Below, one piece after another: positions 22,043 to 31,525 of a stretch of DNA of 64,000 bases (positions within the stretch are counted from its first letter, which is position 1; each line of letters opens with the position of its first letter). Origin of the DNA: Marsupella aquatica. Its lineage: Eukaryota; Marchantiophyta. The notes beneath the pieces are model-generated. The model was given only the letters and a program-made list of their open reading frames with translations, did no database searches and was not told the DNA's origin. Location of the stretch: positions 13,392,001 through 13,456,000 of the forward strand of contig OZ316892.1 of assembly GCA_973895155.1 (NCBI GenBank), given 5' to 3'. A program made the position numbers and the translations under genes.

Positions 22043-22675
22043 AGTGGAGTAGGACTTGGAGCAGTGCTGACTCAGAAGGATGATGAGGGGAATGAGTTTG
22101 TTGTGGCTTATGCCAGTAGATCAAACAATTCAGCAGAGGCTAAGTATAGCTTTTATGAGGGAGAGTGTTTGGCAGTAGTGTGGGCTGTTGCACACTTTCA
22201 TTGCTACTTGTTTGGTAACCCCTTCACCTTGATCACTGATCATCAGCCTCTTAAGAGGTTAATGGAGTCTGACAAGCTTACAGGGAAGCTTGCACGATGG
22301 GCATTGTTGTTATAGGAGTATGATTTCCAGGTTGTACATAGACCTGGAAAGGTGAACTTGGAGGCAGATGGGTTGAGCCGCAACCCATGTACCAGTCAGC
22401 AGGATGAGACTGGAGCCAGATGGCATGCATCTGCCTTTCTTTGTTGGGTGCCAGCATACAGTGGATCTGTGGACTCTACCTCATTGGATGGAGTGGATAA
22501 TGAGTCTTCAGATGTGGATGTTGGTGAGGTAACTTCTGGACAGCAAAATATTCACAATGATGTGAGAGTGTTGGAATATCTGCATAGTGGTTCTATTGTT
22601 GGCAGTGTTGATGCCAAGGAACGCGACAGGGTTCTACAGAGAGCCAAGAGGTTTTGATGGGAGGGAAACCATCTT
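22043..22675 (+). pseudogene. Gypsy RNase H domain and linker
   Basis: SGVGLGAVLTQKDDEG, then NNSAEAKYSFYEGECLAVVWA and ITDHQPLKRLMES are the usual RNase H segments. The frame is broken by TAG at 22313 (LLL*EYDFQ, likely CAG) and TGA at 22655 (KRF*WEG, likely Arg or Trp). The segment HRPGKVNLEADGLSR marks the end of RNase H. All pieces stay in the same frame, so only nonsense changes have occurred here. Confidence 0.88.
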
Positions 22676-22866
22676 TTGAGAGTACTGCATGATGGTAGGG
22701 TGTTGGTGGTACCAAAACCATCACAACGAGTACATTTGGTGCGACATGCACACAAGGAGTTGGGTCACTTTGGTGTGAAGCGCACTTACAGCTTGCTGCA
22801 AATACAATATTGGTGGCGTGGTATGCACACTCATGTCCAGCAATTGATAGCTAAGTGTGTGGTATG

Positions 22867-25800
22867 TGTCGCACCCCTACCCTGGGCCTTAAATCCGGGT
22901 TAGTGTCGTGGTGCGACCTCGACCACCAGTAGGGGTGAGGGTTTGGGCAAGGAGGTGTGTAGTGACCTTCATTAGCCCTAAGTCGGGCTAAACCGCTATA
23001 CTTACTGGTATAACACTCGCATAATTCGTACTTGACATAGATATATTTATTTTCCACCGCTGGAATTTTCCCTCAGTTAGTGACGCGGACTAACTCCCGA
23101 CTTGGGGCTTTTCAAGCCATCGACGTGACAGGAACTTGTGACATGCAATGAGTGGCAATCCCTACCATTAGTCCGCACCCGGTACGTCCCTTAAAATGGC
23201 GCCTTTGCCCGGACAAAGCATACACACAACACCAGTTACTCTCAGAAACATTAGGGGGAAAAGACTACATTTACTCAGCGAAGCATCAGTTTACATGGTT
23301 GACTCGACTTCAAAGGGGGACAACAGGCCCAACGGCAGTCGATGCCCAGTCTCTACGAGGCCCTGCCTCGCACTTGCCCAGCAAGCTCGACTCTGGCTCT
23401 CACTCCTTGGTACGCTCTGACCCTACTCAGGCCGGGACTCCCCGTGCCTCGCCTTTCTTCTGCTGAGATAACTAAGCCTTCTCCCCCTTCCCATCGCGGA
23501 AGGGGAAGCCTAAATACTACCATAGCGGAAGAGAACCGGAGGATACTACCTTCCGGGGTACTACCTACTGACTAACTAACTGCTGACTATTGGTCGCGCT
23601 GCACTGACCGGTTGACCGTCGACTACGAGTGTGCCAACCGGAATGGCAGCGGCCAAGCCTACTGACAAACTCTAGCCCGTTGATGGACTCAATCCTACGT
23701 TGGCTGATCCTAACTGACCGGCCCTAATTCTTCCTACTGCCGCTAATCGGCGCCTAATGACAGTCATTCTATCGTTACGCCTAACTAAAAGATGCCGCTG
23801 ACTTAACCGCCTCGCGCGGCGCCTGCTTCTACCCTTCGCCAACTACCCCTTACGTGTGTGCAGTGGTTGGACCAGGGCTGGTCTCCTTGTCGGGGCGAGA
23901 CCTCGAGCCGCCTTGATCAGAGGTGGGCCCAGGTTTTCCCCGCTGGAGGACGAGCAGGGTGACGCGGTCCTGCAAAGCCTTGTTATCCCGTAATGCTTCC
24001 TCCGCCTCGTTTGCAGCTTCATCGACTTCAGTCTGGAGCCGCGCCACCTCCAAGTTGAGCTGGTCGATGGCGTCGCGATGGACTTGGTCCTGCGCTAGCA
24101 ATTTATCTCGTTTGGCGGAGAGACTAGCCACCTGCTGTGCTGCCTGCAGGAATTGTTTGTTGAGGTCGGTCAGGCTGGTAACCCGAGCCAAAGATTCTGA
24201 GCGTAATTGAAGCACGGTGTCGTCCAGCTTCTTGAGTTCGGCCTGCGCTCCGCTTAACTCCTGGGTTAGTTCGTCCCTCTGTTCGACAGTGCAGACTAAA
24301 TCCTCACGGCGGGTCGTTGCCTCCTCCTCGAGGTGCTCTACCAGCATCTGGAGACGCCCGATCTCATTCCCCTTCGCCATGAGTTCTTCTTCCAAGCGGC
24401 TGACGATCCGTGGTTGGTGCTCTAACATGAAGAAGGCTGGCTGAAAGTACGCCGAGACTTGTTGTCCGATGTATGTCGCCAACTCCCCAGACATAGTCTG
24501 GCTAAACTTCTGGACCAGGTCGTAGGCCATGGTCCCCAGGGCTACTTGGTAGTCCTCCATCCTCTCGGGTACCGGTGGTTCCTCGGCAGGGGCAATGAGC
24601 TCCTCCGTAGTCAGCGTTGGGGAGGGGAAGGTTTCTTCAGGTGGTGGAGGGATTGGGGGTGGTTGTACTGCAGGTAGCGGAGGCTCAACGGAAGGAGGCG
24701 GTGGAATTTCCACAGGGGGCGGTTGCGGAGTATTAGTCGGGGCTTACGGCTTGGGGTTTGTCCAAGGGACAGTAGTCCGCGTAGTCGGGGTTGCCTCCTC
24801 TGGGGCGGGGGTGACATTACCCGGGGCTGAGGTGGCCGTATTCTTTCCTCTGGCCTCCCGCCGTGCCTTGTACCAGGCGAGGATAATGGCGATATGACTT
24901 CCCAAGTAAGTCTTCCCTCCAATAGCCATACCACCCTGAGCCCGCTTCAGCTCCCCCGAGAATCTTTGGTAGAAGAATTGGGCCCAGTTTCGTCGTTTGT
25001 ACTGTTCCACCTGCACGATCGTGCAGAGGGAAATCTCGGATCGTGGCTCAATCATATGTAGGGTAGTCCGTATGAAGTTAAGCCGCTCCATACAGGTTAA
25101 GTTGGTGCACGCCCCCTGCTTGTATTCGTTGTCCGTCTTACCCTCGGGTTTGAAGTGCCACGGCGTATACTCCTTATCCCGAATTTGGATTTCCACCGGC
25201 ACCGGCCCGGTTGGTAGGCCAAAAATTTGCGTTAACCGATGCTCCGTGAGTGACAAGGTCTGCCCCGAAACCTTGGTGGTCGACGCATCAGTGTCGAAAT
25301 TGGAGATGAACTCACAAATCTCCTTCGGCCCGGCGGCGCACGGCCTCCATAGTAAGTGGGCGAACCGCTCCAACTGATGCTCCTTGAGATAGTTCGCATG
25401 TTCGAGTTTCTTGATCGCGATCCAGACTACCTCGGGGACGCGGATTACCTGTAATAAGTTGGACTTTGGGTTATCCGGGGGCCGTCGGGTCTGGTTGGTC
25501 GGGGGGTTTGCCGGGGCAGGTGCAGGTGCGGCGTCGGTCCGTGTTGATTCGGGGGCCGTGGTAGTCCTTGACCGCTTACGAGGACGCTGTTCGAGTTGCG
25601 GACTAGCTCGCTCGGAACCCGAAGAACACTCCGCGTTGATTACTGGACGGACTTGGGACTGGTTCGGCGGTACTCCGGTGGTCATCGGTTGAGGCGCTGG
25701 GGTAGCCATATCCCAGTTGAAGGCGTTGGAGCTTTCCCCGAGGAACGTGAGATTACGCGCCACTTCCCGTTGTCTGCTGATGTCTTCTTGGCGCTTTTTG

Positions 25801-26704
25801 GCTGCGATCTGCTGGTCTAGGTACCCCGGAATCTTGTCGAACTCCGCTTGAGTAAGCCGCTGGTTGCCCTTTAGCTTAAAGAACTTAGCTAGAACCTCAA
25901 GAATCGCCTCTGCTACCGATCTAAGCCCTTCCTCGCTGAGATATAGTTCGGTGATGTAGTCTCGCAGCTCGTTATAGCTAGAATCCCTGGTGATGGCTGT
26001 CCTTTCGCAATTAACCAGTGCTACCTTGGTTACCAGCTTCGCGTACCTTCGTTCGTAAGCGGCTTTCTCGGGGCAAGAGTACCAGTAAGTCTCGGAGAAC
26101 TTAGCACCTACCTCGCCAAACAAGGTCCAAAATCCCAAGGCTGTGAGGGTCATACTAACCTCGTAGTCTGGTTCGTTGCGTCCACGTTCCCACCTGGCTG
26201 GTCCTTTTTCGCGGAGGCCTCGCTCGTCCTGACTAAATCTCGCCACATTCCGCTCTTCTCCCTCGATAATTTCCTCGTAAAGGTCGACTGGATTCAATCA
26301 AAAAGGCGAGCGGATGGCAGCGTCCGTGAATTCCAAAAAGGTAAACGTGAGCGAATGGCCCGTAGTGCCATCGGCTCCTCTCTTATGGGGGTGCCAGGAC
26401 GAGCCCGAGCGTGAGAAGGTCAGGCCGTTTGGTCATTGATAACGAGCTGAAGTCGGGGTCTCGGTCCAAGCGTGATTCTTCTAACTGATTTTTACTCCGC
26501 TGCCGCCACCGTACCTCCATCGTGCGTAATAATCCCTTTCCTGAACTCGTAATTATTCGGTTATCTTAACCTACTCCTAATCTAATCATAATGGCAACTT
26601 GGCGGCTATACATGCTATTCTACGTTATGGCTACGGTCCTTATGACCATATAAGTCCTAATCTTTGACCTGGGTTCGGTCAAGTGACACGTTGCCCGTGT
26701 CACA
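22867..26704. mobile_element. 3.8-kb inserted element of uncertain class
   Basis: An insertion of 3838 bp flanked by the perfect 5-bp repeat GTATG (22862-22866 and 26705-26709), starting TGTCGCACC and ending GTGTCACA. The TG..CA ends and 5-bp target duplication fit LTR-type integrase, but I see no long direct repeats at the two ends. Each end instead contains local inverted repeats (GTCGCACC..GGTGCGAC on the left, GTGACACG..CGTGTCAC on the right). Its only long coding capacity is on the minus strand. It may be a non-autonomous retroelement or derivative. Base composition is visibly more GC-rich than the host gypsy. Confidence 0.75.
23850..26297 (-). pseudogene. Plant transposon-type protein (coiled coil at C-terminus), with in-frame TAA
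   Basis: One continuous frame of about 815 codons, broken only by a TAA at 24744-24746 (PKP*APTNTPQ, probably from CAA). No ATG lies at its 5' end: the frame begins after a TGA and the first in-frame ATG is near codon 49. Order of parts: acidic/aromatic N-terminus (residues 1-190); Pro/Thr-rich, basic linker (PRKRSRTTTAPEST); a domain with EICEFISNFDTDAS, KVSGQTLSLTEHRLTQIFGLP and ERLNFIRTTLHMIEPRSEIS, which resembles the 'putative plant transposon protein' class; a Pro-rich segment; and a long heptad-patterned coiled coil (about residues 590-780). It is the sole cargo of the 22867-26704 element. Function unknown. The similarity is by eye only. Confidence 0.6.
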
Positions 26705-27413
26705 GTATGTGATAGAGTGAGAGCATCATTTAATGCTCCCACTCCCCAGTTGCACCCATTGCCGATCATGGGTTTGGGATATCGTTGGAGTTTGGATTTT
26801 GCTGGTCCATTACCTCTTACCCAACGTCATAATCGCTATGTTTTGGTCATGGTGGAGCACTTCTCCAAGTGGATTGAGCTAGTGGCATTGCCCGATAAAG
26901 CCAGTGGAGGAGTTGCTGCTATATTTTTGGATCGCGTACTCAGTCATTTTGGAGCACTAGCTGAGGTGTTGACTGATCAGGGAACTGAGTTCTATGGAGA
27001 GTTTGAGAGTTTGTGTGAACAAGCTCTGATTGATCATTGTACTACCTCTCGTGATCATCCTGAGGCAGATGGATTAGCTGAGAGAGTTGTGCAAATTGTG
27101 AAGAGAGGATTGCGTAAGTATGGCTTGCAGGTTGGTCATCTGGGAGATTGGGATCTCCAGCTACCTTGGTTAGCTATGGGCTACCGTTTCAGTCGGCAAG
27201 CATCACTTGCATCCTTCTCACCTTACTTTTTGCTCTATGGTAGAGAGCTAGATTTGCTAGCAGCTATTCGTCGTGATGCTGCACCAGTTGTGAACTTGGA
27301 TGATCCTGATGTTTGGGTCAAGGTGTGTTCAGAGAGAGCACGGGTATTTCAGAGAGTGATGCCCATGGCTTTTAACAACCTTGCCATTGCCCAACATCGT
27401 GATACTTTGAGGT

Positions 27414-27830
27414 ATGCCACTATTTGTAGAGGAGGTTACCGTGCAAGCATCCGACGTTCATCCTGGTGATTATGTTTATTTGCAGCAGACAGCACCCACA
27501 ACACTTGATGTGACTGCAGGTCGGACAATCTTACGTGTGCGTGAAGTGTTGCCTTCTGGTGTCCTGATGTTGGAGGGACGCGATGATATGGTTTGGAAGG
27601 ATCATGTGCGCAACTGTGCACCATGTCACATTCCCAACATTGATGGTACAGTAGATCCAAGCTTGACACATGTTCGTGTTGGCTTGAAATGTATGTTGTG
27701 TGGATCTGCTCAGGGAGCAGCTACTATGTTGATTTGTGATAAGTGTTCTAGAGGATGGTACATGTCATGTTTGACACCACCATTGCAGGTGATTCCTAGT
27801 GGATCATGGTTGTGTCCTCAATGTCGGTGA
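27414..27830 (+). CDS. Integrase C-terminal domain fused to a PHD finger
   Basis: In the frame after the integrase shift: HPGDYVYLQQTAP...TILRVREVLPSGVLMLEGRD is the SH3-like integrase C-terminal domain. It is followed by CMLCGSAQGAATMLICDKC and SRGWYMSCLTPPLQVIPSG with final CPQC. This is the C4-H-C3 layout of a PHD finger, a reader of histone H3 tails. The His ligand position (GWHxxC in the family) is Tyr here, one C-to-T step from His, so zinc binding may be weakened. The frame ends with TGA soon before the purine tract and LTR. In other gypsy lineages a chromodomain occupies this place, and the PHD may likewise guide integration to chromatin; that is inference. Confidence 0.82.
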   Translation: MPLFVEEVTVQASDVHPGDYVYLQQTAPTTLDVTAGRTILRVREVLPSGVLMLEGRDDMVWKDHVRNCAPCHIPNIDGTVDPSLTHVRVGLKCMLCGSAQGAATMLICDKCSRGWYMSCLTPPLQVIPSGSWLCPQCR

Positions 27831-27990
27831 AGCCGACTAGTTATCATTTGTGTTCTCTTGGCAGATATGGATTGCAGGTAGGTGATCGATGGGGCTCACT
27901 TGCACCCGGCCTCCTGATCTTCACACCTAAAAAGGTGTATATCAACCTTGTAGAACTCATGGCTAGCTAGAGTTAGGGGACCTTACTCCC

Positions 27991-28005
27991 AGCTAGGGGG
28001 GCAAT
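27991..28005 (+). promoter_or_regulatory. Probable polypurine tract
   Basis: 'agctaggggggcaat' directly precedes TGTGGGTTTTGG at 28006, the position expected for the plus-strand primer next to a 3' LTR. Confidence 0.55.
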
Positions 28006-28602
28006 TGTGGGTTTTGGACATGTGTGGACATGAGTTCCACTTGTATTCCATTCTCTTGTGTTTGTGATGTGGCAGTGTGACTATGTTTGGATGTATGTGA
28101 CAAGCGATGTATGTTGTATAACGATGTGTATGCGCACGATAGCTGTCATACCATTTTAGGTAGTGTTAGAGTGTATCATACTATCTAGATCCGTATGTTT
28201 GGTATATGTGCTATATGAGTCGATAAGGTTCCATTAGGTTTGTGTGAGAGAGTACTTCTCACTTGTGAGGCATTGAAAGGTCATCTTTCAATGTTGAGCC
28301 TTGGAGAGAGAGAGGAGCTTGAGTGTGGCTATGGTGGCTATGAGCTCCACTTGTGTAAACGTGGATTCCTTGAGTAGTGCAAGGTGCGTTGGCTTGACAT
28401 ACGTGTGTGATCGGATCGGTGTGGGATCGATGGGGTATTGTTGACCGGGATTTTTGTGCCGATTGTATTGAGATTATTGTGGGTTTTGGACATGTGTGGA
28501 CATGAGTTCCACTTGTATTCCATTCTCTTGTGTTTGTGATGTGGCAATGTGACTATGTTTAGATGTATGTTATGTAGCGATGTGTATGCGCACGACAAGA
28601 CA
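28006..28602 (+). repeat. Right LTR region with A-B-A block structure
   Basis: Block A1 (28006-28139) and block A2 (28478-28602) are near-identical, each starting TGTGGGTTTTGGACATG and ending in 'gtatgcgcacga'. Between them is block B (28144-28476), the partner of 7390-7722. Read as B+A2 (28144-28602), the unit starts TGTC and ends GACA, and it ends exactly where the family-X LTR resumes. Read as A1+B, the unit starts next to the polypurine tract. The left side has only B. The LTR ends are therefore rearranged or duplicated, and the correct LTR limits are uncertain. Confidence 0.75.
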
Positions 28603-28787
28603 GTGAGGATCGTTGAGTAGCGGTCGTATAGGTGAGCAAGTGCGGCTTTGTATGGGAGGGGCCGCTGGTGGTGCAAGAGGCACTTGGGTGCTTGCTCAAG
28701 GTATTCTGTGGAGGCGTTCGGACACCAAGGGCACTTAGGCGCGAGTGCTGGGATTGGTGAGGGCGCTGGGTGGTGAGGTCCACCACT
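28603..28787 (+). mobile_element. Family-X LTR, right part
   Basis: This continues the LTR broken at 7389: 'gagcaagtgcggctttgtatgggag' and 'tgtggaggcgttcg' match the inverted copy at 29832-30060. The tetramer AGAC lies at both break points (7386-7389 and 28603-28606), a candidate target duplication. Homology ends near 'gtccaccact', the LTR end. Confidence 0.7.
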
Positions 28788-28789
28788 GC

Positions 28790-29692
28790 TCTACACACAC
28801 TTGGAGATGAATCTCCATCGTGGAGAGCCAACTCAGGAACTTTTGTCCACTTTGTTCATAGGCCCCATCGTAAGTTGGAGGAGTCAATAGTTGGTTCACT
28901 TGGAACATACTCTTTCCAACTACCATGCCCCCCTCAAGACGTGACGCACTCTGACTACCCAGACTTAGTAAGTATTTGATCTGAGCCCCCTTGTTGGGTT
29001 CCAACTGCTCATAATTGAGACGTTGGTCTTGAGCAAACGACCCCGAACCATCGTCACTGGTTGGGACCTTGTGAGTTGTATGAGGATGGTCCTTCAACTG
29101 TCTTTCCTTTGTGGGCCGCCTATCCTTAGGTTCTCATGTGGATTTTGGTGATATCCCTAGCGACTTGCGGGCACCATGACCTCTTGAGGCTGTGACATCA
29201 CCCTCATCACCCTGGTTATGCTTGGTCAAATTATCCATGATGATGTCTGGCTCAACATCATCCACTAGTTCCGCGTCCAACCCTCTTAAGGTGGGAATCA
29301 ATCCCTCTTCTGGGTCCTGACCCCCTTCCCCGATCCGGCTTCCGAATTGTTGTCTTTCTCATCTAAGTCGATGTTGTCCTCACTCGACTTGTCCTCTAGA
29401 GGATTGGCCACCATGTAACTCTCGAAACCATTTTTTTATTTATAAGACCCGCCTCTACCACAGCTGCATGTCTCGGGACATCCGTAGACTCCTTCCCCTT
29501 AACTCGACGTCGCTCTGCACTTGACGTGTTTGCCGCAGCAGCCGATGGTTCAGCCGCCATGTCCTCATTGTCTTCTTTGTAGCGTTTGTCTAGGGAAGTT
29601 GACCCGTCCTCTTTTTGTTCCACTTGAACTTCAGCCCTCCCTTTGGTGGGAAGAGCCTTTCTTCCACTCTTTGATCGAGTGTTTGTAGCCAT
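28790..29692 (-). pseudogene. Family-X gag remnant
   Basis: On the minus strand an ATG at 29692 starts MATNTRSKSGRK, 125 bp after the primer-binding site, where a gag should begin. A hydrophilic Ala/Glu/Lys-rich stretch follows to 29396, then stops. A second open piece (29097-28790) includes LLTPPTYDGA and SGQKFLSWLSTMEIHLQ, in the style of gag capsid N-termini. It then runs directly into the oppositely oriented LTR end at 28787. No protease or RT of this element is present, so it is heavily truncated. Confidence 0.55.
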
Positions 29693-29816
29693 GTCTCCAG
29701 CAACCAGATCTGCCTGCAGTTGACCCGTCGGACATGTTGAAGCACTAAGTCCCCGCAAAATTTTGCGAGGATTTTTGGATTCCAACCTAGCCCAACTCCG
29801 GCTATGCAAGCAATTT

Positions 29817-29827
29817 CTCTGATACCA
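29817..29827 (-). other. Primer-binding site (initiator Met-tRNA type)
   Basis: The minus strand reads TGGTATCAGAG, the common plant LTR-retrotransposon primer site. It lies a few bases after the LTR end and upstream of gag. It fixes the orientation of this element as minus. Confidence 0.8.
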
Positions 29828-29831
29828 CAAG

Positions 29832-30684
29832 TGGTGGACAGTGCCATCCAACGTGCTCACCAATCCCAACACCCACGCCTAAGTGCCATTGGTGCCCGAA
29901 CGCCTCCACGGAACTCCTAAAGCAAGCAACTTGATGCTCCTTGCATCCCTCGCGACAACTCCCATACAAAGCCGCACTTGCTCCCTAACCCGACCGTCGC
30001 TCAACGGTCCTCACAATCTGCACAAGCACCCAAGCACTCTAGTAAGTGACCCGGTAAGTAACCCCAAAAGTATCTGGATCTCCCCAAGTCTAGCCTCCTA
30101 ACTCAAGCTCAATAGACATTGGTAAGTAGGTCAACAATAAGTCCTCCTATTGCCATAAACCGGAACCAAAGCCGACACCAATCGTTCACCCAGAACAGCC
30201 CCTCCGTGGGTGCAGCCCGGGTTCCCCCTCGTACCTATCCATCACCAACTGACCATCCTGTCCCCAGGACATGTTCATGGCCCAAATAGTGTCACTTATC
30301 CCAAAGCTTGTCTCGACTCTAATGACCAACTCCCAGTTCTCACCCCATTGATGGCCTAGGGGCCAAGTGCACTTGGAACTCAACCTCCATGCCTACTTGG
30401 CCTTGCCTTCCCAACGCAAGCTCTCTTGGGAGACTGAACGCAGTTTGGCTGCTGTTTCGGCATAATTTGGCAAGCGGGCAAGATAGTCCTCGCAAACCCC
30501 GAGAACCCATGGCACCCCTAGTCCCAGCTGAGCTCAAGATTTTTTGTTTGGCATTTCCCTTTAGTGTCGTGACTGCGGCAGCTCATGACTTTGGCTAGTC
30601 CTTAGCCCCCATGGAGACACCACTCACCTCATATACGTTTATGGAGACCTACCACCCCTGGACCTACTTTGGTCCCCAAATAGC
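29832..30684 (-). mobile_element. Family-X LTR, complete inverted copy
   Basis: Uninterrupted LTR of about 850 bp (minus strand TGCTATTTGGGG... to ...TCCACCA). It serves as the reference that reveals the split of the left copy. The two copies are diverged by eye by perhaps 15-20% with indels, so they are old. Confidence 0.75.
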
Positions 30685-30809
30685 ACTTAGAGATTTTTAT
30701 TCATATCTATTTACTTTCAAGGAACTGGTCATGCGACTAGTATGTCATAAAGGAGACCTAAATCCTATACATGTAGGTCCGTTGGTCCTTTACTGTACAT
30801 CATTAAGTG

Positions 30810-31026
30810 ACCCTCATGCTTGGCCTCATGCTTGGCTCCAAGGAGTAAATGACCCTCATGCATGGCCTCAGGCTTGGCCCCATGCTTGGCCTCATGCTTG
30901 GCCTCATGCTTGGCCCCGTGCTTGGCTCCAAGCAGTAGGTGACCGGATGGATTGGCCTCGTGCTTGGCTCCAAGCAGTAAGTGACCGGATGGATTGGCCT
31001 CGTGCTTGGCTCCATGCTTGGCGCAC
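30810..31026. repeat. 12-bp minisatellite with higher-order unit
   Basis: Repeats of 'atgcttggcctc' or 'cgtgcttggctc' are arranged into longer units containing 'caagcagtaggtgaccggat'. It opens chance ORFs on both strands (for example 30611-31060 plus). It lies about 500 bp upstream of the GATA-type gene. Confidence 0.9.
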
Positions 31027-31525
31027 AGCATATACAGTAGCAGTAGCAGTACAGAGATAATATAATAACACGGGCGATGGACGAGACAGAGTTCGTGTGC
31101 CGTGAACGAATGGAAAGTCCGAAATCACACAGTTTGGCTGAAGAGTGAGTGGAGACGGACGATGCAGGGGAGTCGGGAAATTCGTAGATCGCCAAGAGCG
31201 CAGGAAATCAAATTTGGCAATGCTCGATCGGGTGGCAGAATGCGCAGCCGGGATCAGGGTTTCCTCCGCTTCTGCTTACCGTTCAAGGCCTTCGCTGATG
31301 AGTGAGGTGTATTTCTTCTTCTCGATCCGCAGAAGGGCGATCGATCGTGTTTCTCGGATGATCGCTGCTCAATAAATTATGTCTAGTAACAATCGAGGTG
31401 GACTGTGAGATTTTATGCGTGGGAGCTTCTTTGGAGAGACGAACAGGACAGAGAAGCCATTTGGTTAGCTGAGTGCACACGTCGAGCTCAGCACAGGGGA
31501 GGGAGGGGAATGCTCCTGAGAAAAG

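Larger units (their letters stand above)
22676..27469 (+). pseudogene. Gypsy integrase, split by a 3.8-kb element
   Basis: Left part 22676-22866 carries the HHCC zinc-binding region (HLVRHAHKELGHFGVKRTY, then CVVC). The right part resumes at 26710 with DRVRASFN. It contains the core domain: SLDFAGPL (first Asp), VLTDQGTEFYGEF (second Asp) and HPEADGLAERVVQIVKRGL (Glu), plus PYFLLYGREL. Removing 22867-26704 and one 5-bp repeat rejoins the frame exactly (3843 bp). A frameshift near 27415-27440 moves the reading into the next frame for the integrase C-terminus. Integrase would insert the cDNA into the genome. Disabled by the insertion. Confidence 0.88.
16659..28602 (+). mobile_element. Degenerate Ty3/gypsy retrotransposon encoding a DNA methyltransferase and PHD finger
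   Basis: Ordered coding modules are gag with zinc knuckles, aspartic protease, C5-DNA methyltransferase, reverse transcriptase, RNase H, integrase, integrase C-terminal domain with PHD finger, then a purine-rich tract and LTR. The RT-RNaseH-IN order identifies Ty3/gypsy. The reading frame is broken by at least eight nonsense codons, several frameshifts, a MITE and a 3.8-kb insertion, so this copy cannot make the full polyprotein. Most nonsense codons are one transition away from Gln, Arg or Trp. The 5' LTR is not adjacent to gag; block B at 7390-7722 may be its remnant, about 9 kb away. Capture of DNMTs by retrotransposons has, to my recollection, been reported in charophyte algae and dinoflagellates. 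Confidence 0.9.

Noticed and set aside
24713-24744. Two separate genes in the 3.8-kb element (287 and 517 codons).
   Set aside because: Both are in one frame separated only by a stop and lack ATG starts where they would begin; better read as one interrupted ORF.
27540-27830. Chromodomain at the integrase C-terminus, as in plant chromoviruses.
   Set aside because: The Cys pairs and GW-x-x-x-C pattern fit a PHD finger; no chromodomain aromatic cage pattern is seen.
30611-31060. 149-codon ORF rich in Ala-Trp-Pro-His.
   Set aside because: Created by the 12-bp minisatellite; equally long frames occur on the other strand.
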